Below, in pieces: positions 50,709-62,451 of a DNA stretch of 64,000 nucleotides (positions within the stretch are counted from its first letter, which is position 1; every line of letters begins with the position of its first letter). The translations under genes were made by a program, and so were the position numbers. The DNA is taken from the NCBI RefSeq assembly GCF_015706575.1, contig NW_024037063.1, forward strand, positions 16,740,927-16,804,926. Direction: 5' to 3'. Origin of the DNA: Patiria miniata (Eukaryota; Echinodermata; Asteroidea; Valvatida; Asterinidae). Below the pieces are notes generated by a model. It was not told the DNA's origin. It saw only the letters and a program-made list of their open reading frames with translations, and did no database searches.

Positions 50709-53700
50709 ATGATGGAGTCACATAGATCATCTTGTCTTCTGACATTTGTCCTTGCTCTCTCAACTGTGAGCCACTGTCATCAAAATGCAACGAAGCCACC
50801 GAATATAATCTTTATCCTGGCTGACGACTACGGTTTCCATGACGTCGGTTACCATGGTTCTGCAATTAAGACTCCGTGGCTGGACAAACTCGCTGCTGAG
50901 GGCGTGAAGCTGGAGAATTACTATGTCCAGCCGATTTGCACCCCGACGAGAAGTCAACTCATGAGCGGTCGATACCAGGTAAAGTTGGTAGCAGTATTAA
51001 AGATGGCCCAATTGCATGATGCTGCGAACAATGTTAAGTCAAAATACTGTGTGCTTAACAAAATTGCTTGGCAAACTTCAAAACATTGTTCGTGTAGTCC
51101 AGTTCATTGTGTATCACATTACAAGCCAATCACAAGTCTAAAAACAAAAGTCGGGTTTTAAGTTACATGAGGATGAACAATAACACTGTTCACTTGATAC
51201 ATGTACATAAATAATGACTAGACTTGAGATAGAATGGCCTAAGATCAGAATACTGCTTGTTCCCATGCCATACGGTTCCAATTTTGAAAGGATCAGTAAT
51301 GAAACTAGCTCAATTCTAGCTTGCACAATTTTACAAGTACAAAGAAAGGATGGGGCAAACCCAAAATAAAGTTAAGAATATTGGAACAAAAATGATTATT
51401 TAAAAAATCTGATTCATAATTTTGGAAACCAGTTGAGAATATCATGAAAAATTTTGTGCAAATAGTGGTGTGCAATTTACAGGTAGAACCAGAACCAGGT
51501 AGGCCTATACCCTATTGAAATAAAACACGGGTACCTGGGTACCTGTAAAAGATACCCATTCCCAAAATTCAAATCCTGGAAGTTGTCTGAAGGGCTTTAT
51601 ACATGTAGCTTTGCGATGTAACCTGCAATTTTCATGAACATCATCTGTCGTGCCTTAAAATGCACGTCAATGTGAAGTCTGTGTTGAATAACACGCTGGT
51701 TCTCATTTAGAAAAATTCCCCACAAATGGCATTCAAAATTGTTCTTTTACATTGTAATTGTGAAGTTGGTTACGGGTACCAGACCCTGTAATCAGGAACC
51801 AGTTGCTGACATCAGTGGTCGGGTGCTCGGGTACCCGGTTCCATTGCACGACCCCATTTGCAGCATTTGATTAATTTAATGTTCACAGAGCTGCTCATAT
51901 TTATTTTTTGTTTCTTGAGATCCACACTGGCCTAGAGCATTGGATCATCTGGGATGTCCAGCCAAACTGCCTGCCTCTGGAAGATGTTACTGTCGCTGAT
52001 AAACTCAAGGAGCTCGGCTACGCCACGCACGCAGTCGGCAAATGGCATCTTGGCTTCTACAAGAAAGACTGCTGGCCCACCAGGCGTGGCTTTGATACCT
52101 TCTTTGGTGAGTCAGTGGAATGTCATGTGGAAATGATTCCTGCATCCTCGGCCCCATGTGCGTGGTGCGTCGATTCAAATTAGATCTGTTGTGCACAAGG
52201 CATGGAGATTACTACCAAAATTGGACGGAGCATTGTGATTGGCTAAGAATCAGGAGGATAAGATATGTAAAATTACACCTGACAAATACTTGTCTCAGCA
52301 CGGTGCAGTGCGCGCGATGTTCCCACGGGTGTCATATTTCACTGACGCACGTGGACTTGCATGTTGAAAGCCTCACCTTGCAACAGAGTCTGGAGCGAAT
52401 CGATTGCTCTTGGGGTTGAAAGCTAATTCCTGGTTCGTTTGGATTCCATACATCATTATATTCTTTTAAAAAACACCAAGATTTGGACATTACATTTGCT
52501 GTTTTACCACTGAGTGTAATTTTTTTCACGGAAATTTTTCTAAAGAGAGAAAAACAGAAGAAGCGTACATTGATCAAGCATGCTGCGAACTGTATCCCCA
52601 CTCTTATAATGGATGCTTCCCCATCGATACAGTCGGGTAATCATTGGCCCTCTCTATAGAAATGTAATGCATGCATTTCGCTGGGCGCATAAAGAAATAA
52701 CGGTCCAAATTCATACTAGTCAAGTCGTTAGACATGTTGGATCGATGGCGGATGAAAACACATTACACAAAAAATAGAAGAATCGGATTTTGAATTCTCT
52801 GATTTCTCCCATACTATGATTAACCTGAGTCAAAGATAGAGTTGTAATTTGTCCATTGCAATTGAGTCACAATTCAATTGCTAGCCATGTTACCAAACTG
52901 GTAACGAGCAACGTGGTCAGTACTTACAACAGAAGTTGTCAAATATTATTTGAATAGTGACTTGAGACAAGATTGACTTAGAATGATTTACGAAAACTTG
53001 TGGTGACTTGTACAGCTAGATTACAATTAATTACAAATTACAGCTGACTGAAATTGGCATGTTGTCTCATACAAATTCATTCGTGATAATGGCTGTAACT
53101 GCACTTTACATGTACATGCACTAGGCTACTATACTGGGTCTGAGGACTACTTTACCCATTCAAGAGGATGCGGCATGCCAGGTTTTAACTGCTCCGGCTT
53201 CAAATCTGGTCTTGATTTCCGGGACCAAGAGTTACCCATGCATAACTATACCGGCAGTTATTCAACCCATGTGTTTGCTCAGCGAGCCCAACAGATTCTG
53301 GAAAATCACAACCCCAAAGAGGTAATTACCCCGAGGCCAAACATTGAGTGTGGCTGAAGTAATCTGTTTCTTTCAATTTCAATTCATAAATACCTCAGAC
53401 AGTTTAGCTATTCCTATTGGTCGAGAGCCCGTCACGTGGCCGGTATTAAACGGATGATAAAGACATGGCTAGCTGGTCTTAAACACTTTTCCAGTGTCAC
53501 AATAAAATGTGGACTCCTAAAAATCCAGTGCCTCTTACCGTTTCATTGGTTGAACGTTCACAATCCTCACGTAGGCATGCGCAACACTACAAGCGAGTCA
53601 GAATTTTATAGTTCTACTCAAAACGCAACGCCCAAGGTGCGTTCTGCGTGACATCGCGCAGAACATGTTACGCGCGCGTCAATCTCCATAAAAGGGTTGT

Positions 53701-56700
53701 TTACATCTTACTCGCCAGCTGAACACTCCATTATTTTGCTAGAGGGATGTTTCAAAAAGCATGAAGTGAACTTGTTGAACAAAATCGGGATTTTTTGAAC
53801 GAATTATTTGATATTTTTTACGGATAAGGTATTTATGAATGGGAATAAATATGTGCTCGGTCGGTATTTATCACTCTGTTTAATACCGCTTAGAGTCTGG
53901 GTGCTGATAATTACCCTCGCCTCCGGCTCGGGTAATTATCAGCACCCAGACTCTAAGCGGTATTAAACGAGTGATAAAAACCTCCGGAGCACACATTTAT
54001 TCCCTTAATAAACCATAAAGGGAAACTGACTATTAAAGTGCATTATAATAATTTCACAAAGTTTTACAAAGAAATGGACTGGAGTGAAGTTTGAAGTGCA
54101 GTTCCTCATTTTGTCGGTGTCTTTGTTCAAGGGGTGCAAGTCAGAACATTAGCAATGCTGTAAACCCGTGAAATGGCAAACGGGGATCACTCTGAGAGGA
54201 TACAGAGTTTTAATACAAATTTTCAAACAAACCACAAAGGCAAGTTTTTCTATGTGCTTTATAATTTTAACATTGAACAAAGCAATTGACTGAAGCAGGG
54301 TTGGAATCTGTGACCTTCGGATTGCCGTTCTTTTTATTTTCTACTCGACCTATACCTAGAGATCAAATCCACAGGTTACAGGTCTTTTTTTTTGTAAGGA
54401 CTAGTAAAAATTTGCTCTGGAACTCTGGGCCCAGTTTTTTTTGCAGATGAGCATTGTGATTTACTGCTCACAGAGCTATTATCCAATTAATTATGACTTA
54501 TACCGCAGAAAGACACAACTTTAGAGTAGAATTGCCTTAATTACAGATGCAGCAATAAACATCTCAATTGCGTATTAACTGAGGACTTTAATGCTTATGA
54601 TTGCTAGCCATTGTTCAAAGCAACAGCTGAAAACTGCTTCCGCCATTTATGAGACCATGAAACACTCTGTTGGCAGACAGTCATTGGTGCACTGATGGCT
54701 GTACAGTGACCACAACTTTTCTTCCAATAGTCATGCAGCTGTATGAATAAAAAACACAGATTTTTGGCTGGGGGCTCAAACACCTATCATGCTTTCCCTG
54801 CTTTTCAGTGAACATGGTTTTGTCATTCAAATTGTGTCTGATCATTTAACTATTAGCTGCAATAGAGCCTTTATTTATTGGAGTAGGAAAAACAAGATTA
54901 CCAGAGTCTCTGAAGTGTTTAGTGGTGCAGTCTGGTCAAACAAATATGGTTTCTATAGTGTCTTTGTGGTGGCCACTTTGCCTGGACCAACTTTCCTGAA
55001 TATTATGGTTTCAGAGGATGAAATATGGCACAAAATTAGTTCTGTAATACTCATACATAGCTGCCAACTGTTACGAATTTTTCGTAATTATTACGAATTG
55101 TTTGTTAAATTACGAAAATACGATATGCCACTAAAACATTACGAATTTCCCATTTTCTACCTAACGAAAAAAAAATACTTGTATAAAAGTATCGTTTTTG
55201 ACCGAAAACTTCTGGCGAAATGTCGCGATAATGGATGGACTGGTGACAAGTCTAATAAGAATGCAGTCAAGCACCTGATAGACATCAATGCAGTGTGCGC
55301 AGTGGAGTACTTGAGGACCAGACTAAAACTATTTTTCAATGGTGTGTCATTTGTGTGCTGCATCTCGTGGATGTGTGGTTGTGTGTACTGTATGTGAATT
55401 GTGAGTACTTTTCAGTGACGATCGTGAGCACATTTGGTCGCTTTTTGCTGGGATGAGTCTATCAGTGCGAGATTTTAATCATGGAATTTAATAAGATTAT
55501 GGTTGGAATAATTGGTAATAGAGTTTGAGTTTGTCACAACGTCCAGAAAAGATAAATCAGCATGCGTTTGCAAGGTATGTTGACGGGATATTTCTATTGC
55601 ATACGGTGGCCCTAAATCAACGTGTGTAAAAACATTGATACGAACTCGAAACTCCACATCGATAGCATGCATCTCAAAAAAAAAATATGCGCACGTTATT
55701 ATTGTTATTATTTATTTGACTTCAACAAACAAATACAGACATTGAAACAAAATTAATTAAAAAAAAAAATAATAATAATTTTTTTTTAATTTTTTAATTA
55801 TTTTTTTTTAATTATCTTTTGGCCTACAGTACATTATTATTCACAACAAGAAGGGTACGCACATGTATGTGTACATGTAAACCATGTATCTGTACTCGAT
55901 GTTGGTAAAGCTTTTGATAAAACGAGCAGTTGAAAATGACCGCGCGGGTTGATTACTAATTGGGATTTTGAAAAGTTGGCAGCTATGCTCATAGACAAAA
56001 AAAATACCTGTAGCACAATGAAACATGTCAGTTTTGTTTACTTTGCTTACCCTAACTCTCTAGGCCTTTTTGCTAGGATGTAGCCTCAATCCTGAAAAAT
56101 CCTCCAATTGGCGCCATGAAAAAAATAGCATATAGCTTCAATTCTGCAAATTCCTCCTTTTTTTCTTGAATATGGTCCGTGGAGGGGTCACCACTGCCTG
56201 AATCCTGCAAAATGTTGAGGCTTAGCCAGTGACATCCTGGAGCAGTACGGAGGATTTTAAGCATAATCCAGGCCAACATGTATGTTTATGCATGGTTGAG
56301 CAAAAACAACACAAGGTCCGGCCCCAGACCTTGACAAAGTGCATCCTACAAAATCAGTAACACATGTTTGCCATGTAACCTCAATCCTCCAAATTCCTCC
56401 ACTTTGGCAATGAGGATTTTGAAGGATTCAGGGCGGTTAGGGTTTAATTGAATTGGAAATACAGAATTTGACTCATGATATAATAAGCATTATTTTCTGG
56501 GACAAATCAATGTGCAGTTTTGTCCTCTGGTCAATACATTTAAGCTTTTCTAAACATATTTATAAGGCTCCATATCAAAGTAAGAGATGATTCTTTGTGT
56601 AAATTCCACTTTTGCCAACTGGTTGCTTTTTCTTCTGTCCTTACAGCCGTTCTTCCTGTATCTGCCATTCCAAGCTGTCCACAGTCCCCTGCAAGTGCCT

Positions 56701-59567
56701 GAGAAGTACATTGAGCCTTACAAGCACATTGCCGACAAACACCGTCGGATATATTCAGGAATGGTGGCTTGCATGGATGAAGCTATCGGCAACATAACCC
56801 AGACTGCAACACAACTAGGCCTGTGGGACAACACGGTGCTGATTTTCTCCACAGGTAATTCTCATCGGCTTATTGAAATTAGGGGGGATGTGTTTACATC
56901 CTGATGCACAGGTGTGTATTTTTTACCTGTATTTTGTATGCCTCAAGTTCTGTGTCATGGTCTTCATGTGTGTCGAGTTCAACCCAAGCTGGATGGTGTG
57001 CCCTTGAGTTGAGTGCCCTAACAAAGGGTTAGTGTTAATCTCCACAGTTCTGTTTACAGTGCTTCAAGCTTGCCTAAGGTATGTAGTGAAAGAAAACTCC
57101 ACTGCTACTGTAAATGGAAATGAATTCACAAAGTGAACTTCAAGAAAAAGATGTAGGGTAGTTACTCTGTGATCTGAGGCTATTCGTACGATCTTGTGGG
57201 TATGACATTACGCAAATGAACAATATTTGTGAGAATCGTTTTTTAAATTGGCAGGCTCAACTAATGATGGGCTGGCCCAATTAATGATGGGCTCTGACCA
57301 ACGAATGATGGGCTGTGCCCAAACTAGGCTGTGTCTGTCCTGCGATGGGTGTTGTTGATGTGCCCAAATTCAGAAAGTCCATGCCTAGTTGGACATGCAT
57401 TGACAGATATGACATACATTGTAATTATGTTGTTGGATGTTTTCTTATTGCATATGTTCATCTATCTATCTTTGCTTTCATTTAAGATAACGGTGGCCAG
57501 ATACACAAGGGGGGAAACAACTGGCCACTTCGGGGATGGAAGACCTCACTATGGGAGGGAGGCATTCACGGTGTGGGCTTCGTTCACAGCCCTCTAATAC
57601 CCAAGAGCTTGCAGGGTACCAGCAGTAAAGAGATGATACATGTCAGTGACTGGTTCCCTACACTCGTGGCAGGTGTCGCAGGTGGACATTTGGAGGGTCT
57701 AAAGCTGGATGGTTTTAACGTGTGGCAGACGATCAGGTGACTGACTATTACATGCTGTACACTTATACTTTGACCTGTGTGTCTTCCTTGCTTGTAGACA
57801 ATGGTGGCCAAATCTTACATGGCGGAAACAACTGGCCACTGCGAGGATGGAAACGCTCCCTGTGGGAGGGAGGAATGCATGGGGTGGGGTTCATTCACAG
57901 TCCCCTGTTGCAGGATACCATTCAGGGCACAGTAAACAGTGAACTGATTCACGTCACCGACTGGTTCCCGACACTTGTTGCTGGGATAGCTGGAGGGAAT
58001 GTATCAGGTCTCTCATTGGATGGCTACAATGTATGGGGCTCCATCAGGTGATTTGGGTCAAAAATATCTGGACACAAAAGTAAAAGTAAATCGGACTAAA
58101 GTAATTATTTGAAAGTTTGGGGCTTAACAGGGAAGCCATGGAATAATTGATATGCAGGCTTTAGGGCTACAGTGTTCCGGCTTGGAATGTTTTATTGTCC
58201 TGTTTTTTTTGTCCCTCTTTCTCCTCTCTTTTGTCAAACTGTCCAACCTCCCTACTCCTCTCTGCCTTCTCCCCCACTCCCACCCCTCCCTCGATTTCAG
58301 TTTTTGTATACTTTATGATATATAAGATCAACTATTATTTATATCAGGCTTCCAGCGGTAAAAGTAAATCAGCGTATTGTATGCTTTCATAAAGAGTACC
58401 CGGATGACTGCAATAATATTATTATTAATTGCAGTCATCAAGGCATTTTCGCTGGTTTCCTCATGATCAAAAGCGTAGAAAGTCACAGTTGTCAACCACT
58501 CGACAGCGTATTGCGCGCACGTATTGTCGAACACGGAACACGCTGCGCACATGCAGCGCTCATGCAGCACACAGAACGCGCACTGTTGTCAACAATATTA
58601 CAGTGGCAGCTTCAAATAGTTTGACGAAAAAAGATGAAATGAAGACAGTGTCTTGAATTATATGTCTTGCGGATGGAGTCAGCCTGATATAAATAATAAT
58701 AATAATATTGGATGGCTTTTTTCGGTGGATACAAGAATATATTGCACTCGCTATGACAATATTGCAATATTGTCATAGCTCGTGAATTGTATTCTTGTAT
58801 CCACCTCAAAGCCATCCAATATTATATAAATGTTCTTAAGGAATATTCTGTGGGAATCAGTGCAGGTGTTAACATTTGCATATTTGTATTTCCTTTTGTG
58901 TTGACAGCCAAGGCAAGGCTTCCCCTCGCAAGGAAATTCTGCACAACATTGATCCTATACCGTATCCCAGGCTGGACCAACATGGAGATTTTTACCCTGA
59001 TCCATATTTCAGTTACCATAGCAACCTGCCAAGTTCCTTTAATACCACCATCAGAGCAGCAATACGAGTCGGAGACTGGAAACTTCTCACAGGAGATCCA
59101 GGTACTAGGGAAAATTTGGGATTTTGAAAATAAAATGGCTTTTATGTGTTTTTGTTAAGACCAATTAAGCCATTAATCAATAATTTTAAAAGTCATCCGG
59201 AATTTAATCTGCAAAACTGTTGCATTTAATTGGCCTCCTTTCCTTTCAGATGTAATCTTTTCAACCACAACTATTTGAAACGTGATTTTTTTTTTTAACA
59301 GGAAACAGCAGTTGGATACCACCCCCTGACTCGGGGATTATTCCCATCCACCCAGTTGAACAGAAAGGTAAACATGTTTGGCTGTTCAATATCCAGGAGG
59401 ACCCCAATGAGTATCATGACCTATCTGAAGCCAGACCAGACAAAGTCAAGGAGCTGGTTGGAAGATTACAGTACTACTATAATAGTCTTGTGCCACCGTT
59501 TTACCCCCCTGGAGATCCAAGAGCCAATCCAGCCCTGCATGGGGATATATGGACCAACTGGGAGTAG
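50709..59567 (+). CDS. Arylsulfatase B-like sulfatase with duplicated exon 5 (copy E)
   Basis: Exons: 50709-50978, 51920-52106, 53125-53321, 56647-56854, then either 57487-57736 (5a) or 57798-58047 (5b), 58908-59101 and 59302-59567. Each isoform is 523 aa. The signal peptide ([16 protein letters not shown]) is shorter than in B-D. D39/D40, Cys77 in CTPTR, K131/H133, a histidine in [10 protein letters not shown]288/N289 and K306 complete the active site; N289 and K306 come from the chosen exon 5. Including both exon 5 versions would shift the frame in exon 6. The later halves of exons 1 and 2 and most of exon 7 are almost identical in DNA to copies B/C, unlike exons 3, 4 and 6, a pattern of gene conversion. 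All sites are GT-AG. A plausible AATAAA lies at 60113. Confidence 0.92.
53860..53997. repeat. Hairpin element, about 66-bp arms
   Basis: The left arm (TAATACCGCTTAGAGTCTGG, GTGCTGATAATTACCC) is mirrored directly by the right arm across a centre near 53928. It is non-coding and lies in intron 3 of copy E; related words (GGTATTAAACGGATGATAAA) occur near 53441. Confidence 0.8.
55057..55986. mobile_element. TIR element with ATAGCTGCCAACT ends
   Basis: About 930 bp bounded by ATAGCTGCCAACT and AGTTGGCAGCTAT, with imperfect 8-bp flanks ACTCATAC / GCTCATAG. The GCCAACT-type terminus and 8-bp flank suggest hAT. The interior has many TTACGAA words and an AT-rich block near 55690-55820. No transposase is recognised. 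Confidence 0.6.
57487..57736 (+). CDS. Alternative exon 5a of copy E
   Basis: A 250-nt open exon that starts in phase 1 (completing Asp) and ends in phase 2. It is preceded by an acceptor ending TTTAAG and followed by GTGACT. It encodes [18 protein letters not shown] then [19 protein letters not shown] and ends [11 protein letters not shown]. It supplies active-site Asn and Lys. It resembles exon 5 of copies A/B/C ([13 protein letters not shown], LEGLxLDGFNVW). Confidence 0.9.
57798..58047 (+). CDS. Alternative exon 5b of copy E
   Basis: Also 250 nt, with the same phases as 5a, acceptor TTGCTTGTAG and donor GTGATT. It encodes [18 protein letters not shown] then [19 protein letters not shown] and ends [11 protein letters not shown]. 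About 70 % identical to 5a by eye. It resembles exon 5 of copy D ([19 protein letters not shown]). The 61-bp gap to 5a has a likely branch point TTGAC with A at 57773, only about 36 nt from the 5a donor. Confidence 0.9.
58704..58823. repeat. Hairpin of about 58-bp arms in the intron between exons 5b and 6
   Basis: Near-perfect inverted repeat with almost no loop: ATATTGGATGGC...TGACAATATTG followed by its mirror. It ends about 85 bp before the exon 6 acceptor and would form a stable stem in the pre-mRNA. A small perfect hairpin (GATGACTGCAAT and inverse) lies near 58402-58440. Confidence 0.8.
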
Positions 59568-60154
59568 TGGACACTTGGCACTCTGTAACACAGATAAGGC
59601 ATGTCCTATTAATAACTTGGTGGAGGTATTTTTATTTTGTATATCTCAAATAATATCTGTACTTGGAAGTGTGTCATTAAACCTCAAGGATGATAAAGCT
59701 GAAAGGCAAAAAGGGTTCTGTTCATTAGATATTTCTTTATGAATTACGCCCAGTTGGAAAGTTGTAAACGCCGTAATTTCCAGCTACATACAAACACAAA
59801 CTTTCAAAGAAAAGATATCCTGTACTTAATGCTACATTTCTGAATTGCTTTTAATTTCTAATCATGTAAGTTCCATAATGTAATACACTGAACTGAGTAA
59901 ATATATATTTTTCTACTTTGAATTTTTATACGTCTCTAAAACCTCAGAAAACAATTTTTTTCTGATCTATATTCTAAAGTATCTGCATTGTTCGTAGTAA
60001 TAACTTGTCCTTTTATGTAAATGTTTTTACTGGATTGCAAATCAAACTTGTTGGTAAAGCAATAATTTGGTTTTTAGTCAGTAATTTTGAATATCAAAAC
60101 GTTTTGTCTTCGAATAAAATGATTTGGTGATACTTTATACTTTCATTATGTTCA
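59568..60154 (+). other. 3' flank of copy E
   Basis: Probable 3' untranslated region, AT-rich, with a plausible polyadenylation signal AATAAA at 60113-60118. No other feature. Confidence 0.5.
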
Positions 60155-60438
60155 GTATCATTTCGGTTTGCGGTAACACCATGTGGTAATAACTACTGCT
60201 TAGAAGATGTTTAGTTCTGAAAAGAACTTGTCCTGCTTATTATCAACTTTCGCCAAGTAGTTTTTGTTCTGATAACAGTCCTGCCTTAAGTTCTAAAAGA
60301 ACTTGTCTTTGGTTCTTATCAGAAAAAAAAGTACTTAGCGAAAGTTGATAATAAGCAGGACAAGTTCTTTTCAGAACTAAATATCTTCTAAGCAGTAGTT
60401 ATTACCACATGGTGTTACCGCAAACCGAAACAATACCG
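60155..60438. repeat. Palindromic element, 284 bp
   Basis: Arms of about 110 bp (CGGTTTGCGGTAACACCATG...TTATTATCAACTTTCGC and the inverse) surround a shorter inner inverted section. Probably a foldback MITE; the ends are approximate and no target duplication was recognised. Confidence 0.8.
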
Positions 60439-60700
60439 ATACTCCACCATGCAAAGCCTCAAATCTTATATTCATTACGTTCCTTTGAAATATGAACATG
60501 TCTTCATTGCGATGATTTCTAGTAATACATTTAAAAAGGAAAAAATATATAAGGGAATATATACAGAAAGCCCAGAACATTGGGTCAAAACAAAAAAATA
60601 TAAAATATAACTACTTTCCACTACATGTATTAGCTACACAAACATTCTCTACCATTTATCCTATAAATTTCAATTTAATCCTGAAAGGAGATACCTCTAA

Positions 60701-61066
60701 GGCCCCCCAAAAAAGCTCCGGTTTCTGGTATGCGCGCGCGTCGCCGTAGCCATGCGCGTCGGCAAAATAAAAAAGTTTTTTTCTCAGTGAAAGATGATGT
60801 CTCAAAACCGCCAAACTCACTGGTTTGACTGGAATCCTGCTACTGCACAATTTTAACGTGTTTTTAGATGGGGTTATGATCGAGAATAAGCTTTATGTGG
60901 CCTCTCTGGACTCCCATATATTTGCACTAAGTTTAGTCGGGCACCATTTATAGTCATCAGCCGACATTTGAAGCAAAAAAGTCAGGTAAAAAAAAAAAAA
61001 AATGCGTCGCCGCACCATTTTTTGGACAAGCTCCATACCAGAAACCAGAGACTTATTTTTTTGGCC
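60701..61066. mobile_element. TIR element with CTCCGGTTTCTGGTATG ends, copy 2
   Basis: A 366-bp relative of 40706-41086, sharing the terminal repeats, the GCGCGCGTCGCC core and the TTTGACTGGAATCCTGCT segment. Non-coding. Confidence 0.8.
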
Positions 61067-61222
61067 TAAAAGGGAATATGAACATTTGCTTTTGCTGTAA
61101 TTTTCAGAAATGGATGGATTTGGGGGTTAGTATTTTATCAAATATTGTTACAATAACTTGTTAGAAGTTTTGTGTTTGACAGATGCTGGAAAAATCAAGA
61201 AAAACAATCATGTTCCTGTAGT

Positions 61223-61296
61223 CTGGTTCCCTGACCCCACTTATGATGAAACGGAGCAATTTATAGATGTTGAGGAATTGTAAGGTCAGGGAACCA
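61223..61296. repeat. Small inverted-repeat element
   Basis: CTGGTTCCCTGACC and its inverse GGTCAGGGAACCAG lie 46 bp apart. Possibly a tiny MITE; no function seen. Confidence 0.6.
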
Positions 61297-62451
61297 GTCT
61301 AGCTGGGTTGTACCTGTTCATAGGTGTGTAATCCATTGCAAACAAAATTATTAAGCAGTATTTGAAAAAAGCCAGTTTTTTCCCAATGCCGGTCAGCCGA
61401 CCAGCGTTGAAAATCGATGCGAAAATACCACTTTTCTTGAAAATGACAGCACACCAGGTGCCATGATTTTACAGGATGCTTTAGACTGTCATGCACTAAC
61501 AGTATATTTCATAATAATTTGGTAGTTTTGTTTCTTGATGTTTGCAAATGTTGTATATTCCCTTTAAATCGAGACATTCTATTACATTGTACTTGCAAAC
61601 TTACTATTCAATCCCGACTCTGAGATTTTAATTAGAGAGACCTCTATTTGAAGGCATGCAAAAAAACCGTTTAATCCCAAAAGGGGATTCTTATAATTCT
61701 TATAGAGATATATGAGAAACAGAGTTTGTTTCCGATCGCTGGGTTCAGGTCGTACTACGGAATGTTTGGAATGATATAAAAATTAAAATGAATTGGGGGA
61801 TTCAAATTTATTTGTGTCTTCTTTCCTACAGCGTCGCTATATCTGCTGAACCCCTTGGCTCTCTGAAATAAAGGCAATGACCTTTCAGTTGACACAGTGC
61901 GTAAGACTGGAAATTAACAGAATAAAGATTTCTGATTGAAAGACAGATGCTTGCTCTATTGTGGAGCTGAGTGGGAATGTCTCCACAGTTGCATGTATGA
62001 ACAAATGGTGACGGCCATTTTAACTTGGAGCTACATTTGACATTTTCTCCTTCCATATTAGGTACATTTTTCTGATAAAAAAATGTGCCTTTACTATATG
62101 CAGACCAACACATGGAAATTAGAGTTTCTACTTCTGCGTGTCCCAAAGAAAAAACTTTAAAACTCAGAAGTTTGTTCCAGAATTGGAGATTTTTAGTACA
62201 GTCGACTCTCATTAATACAAAGTCAGCCGGACTTAGCAAAAATGTTTGTTATATCAGAATTTTGTCAGTCCCATTCACTGTGCACAAAGCACAGTTGGGC
62301 CCAAGGATCTATGTTTGGTATTACCACAATTTGTATTAACAGTATTTTTATTAACAAGAGTACATGTAGACTGTATTTACAAAACAAACAGTGATCCTAG
62401 AATCCCTCAATTTTTTTCTCCATCTGTCCCTGACTCTTCTTCATTCTACTT
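61297..62451. other. Spacer between copy E and the J-domain-like gene
   Basis: No gene supported. It presumably contains the 3' untranslated region of the minus-strand gene; a TTTATT (AATAAA on the minus strand) lies near 62346. Confidence 0.4.

Larger units (their letters stand above)
53322..56646 (+). other. Intron 3 of copy E
   Basis: A 3.3-kb intron with a hairpin element (53860-53997), a TIR element (55057-55986) and repeated words of the type AATCCTSCAAATTCCTCC at 56085-56440, perhaps another decayed element. A 202-codon open frame at 54789-55397 runs into the TIR element and is not considered a gene. Confidence 0.55.

Noticed and set aside
54789-55397. 202-codon open frame in intron 3 of copy E
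   Set aside because: It crosses the left end of the 55057-55986 TIR element and has no domain; chance read-through in AT-rich DNA.
57487-58047. Both exon 5 versions used together as a longer domain
   Set aside because: Joining them leaves the wrong phase for exon 6 and the 61-bp intron is unlikely to be spliced.
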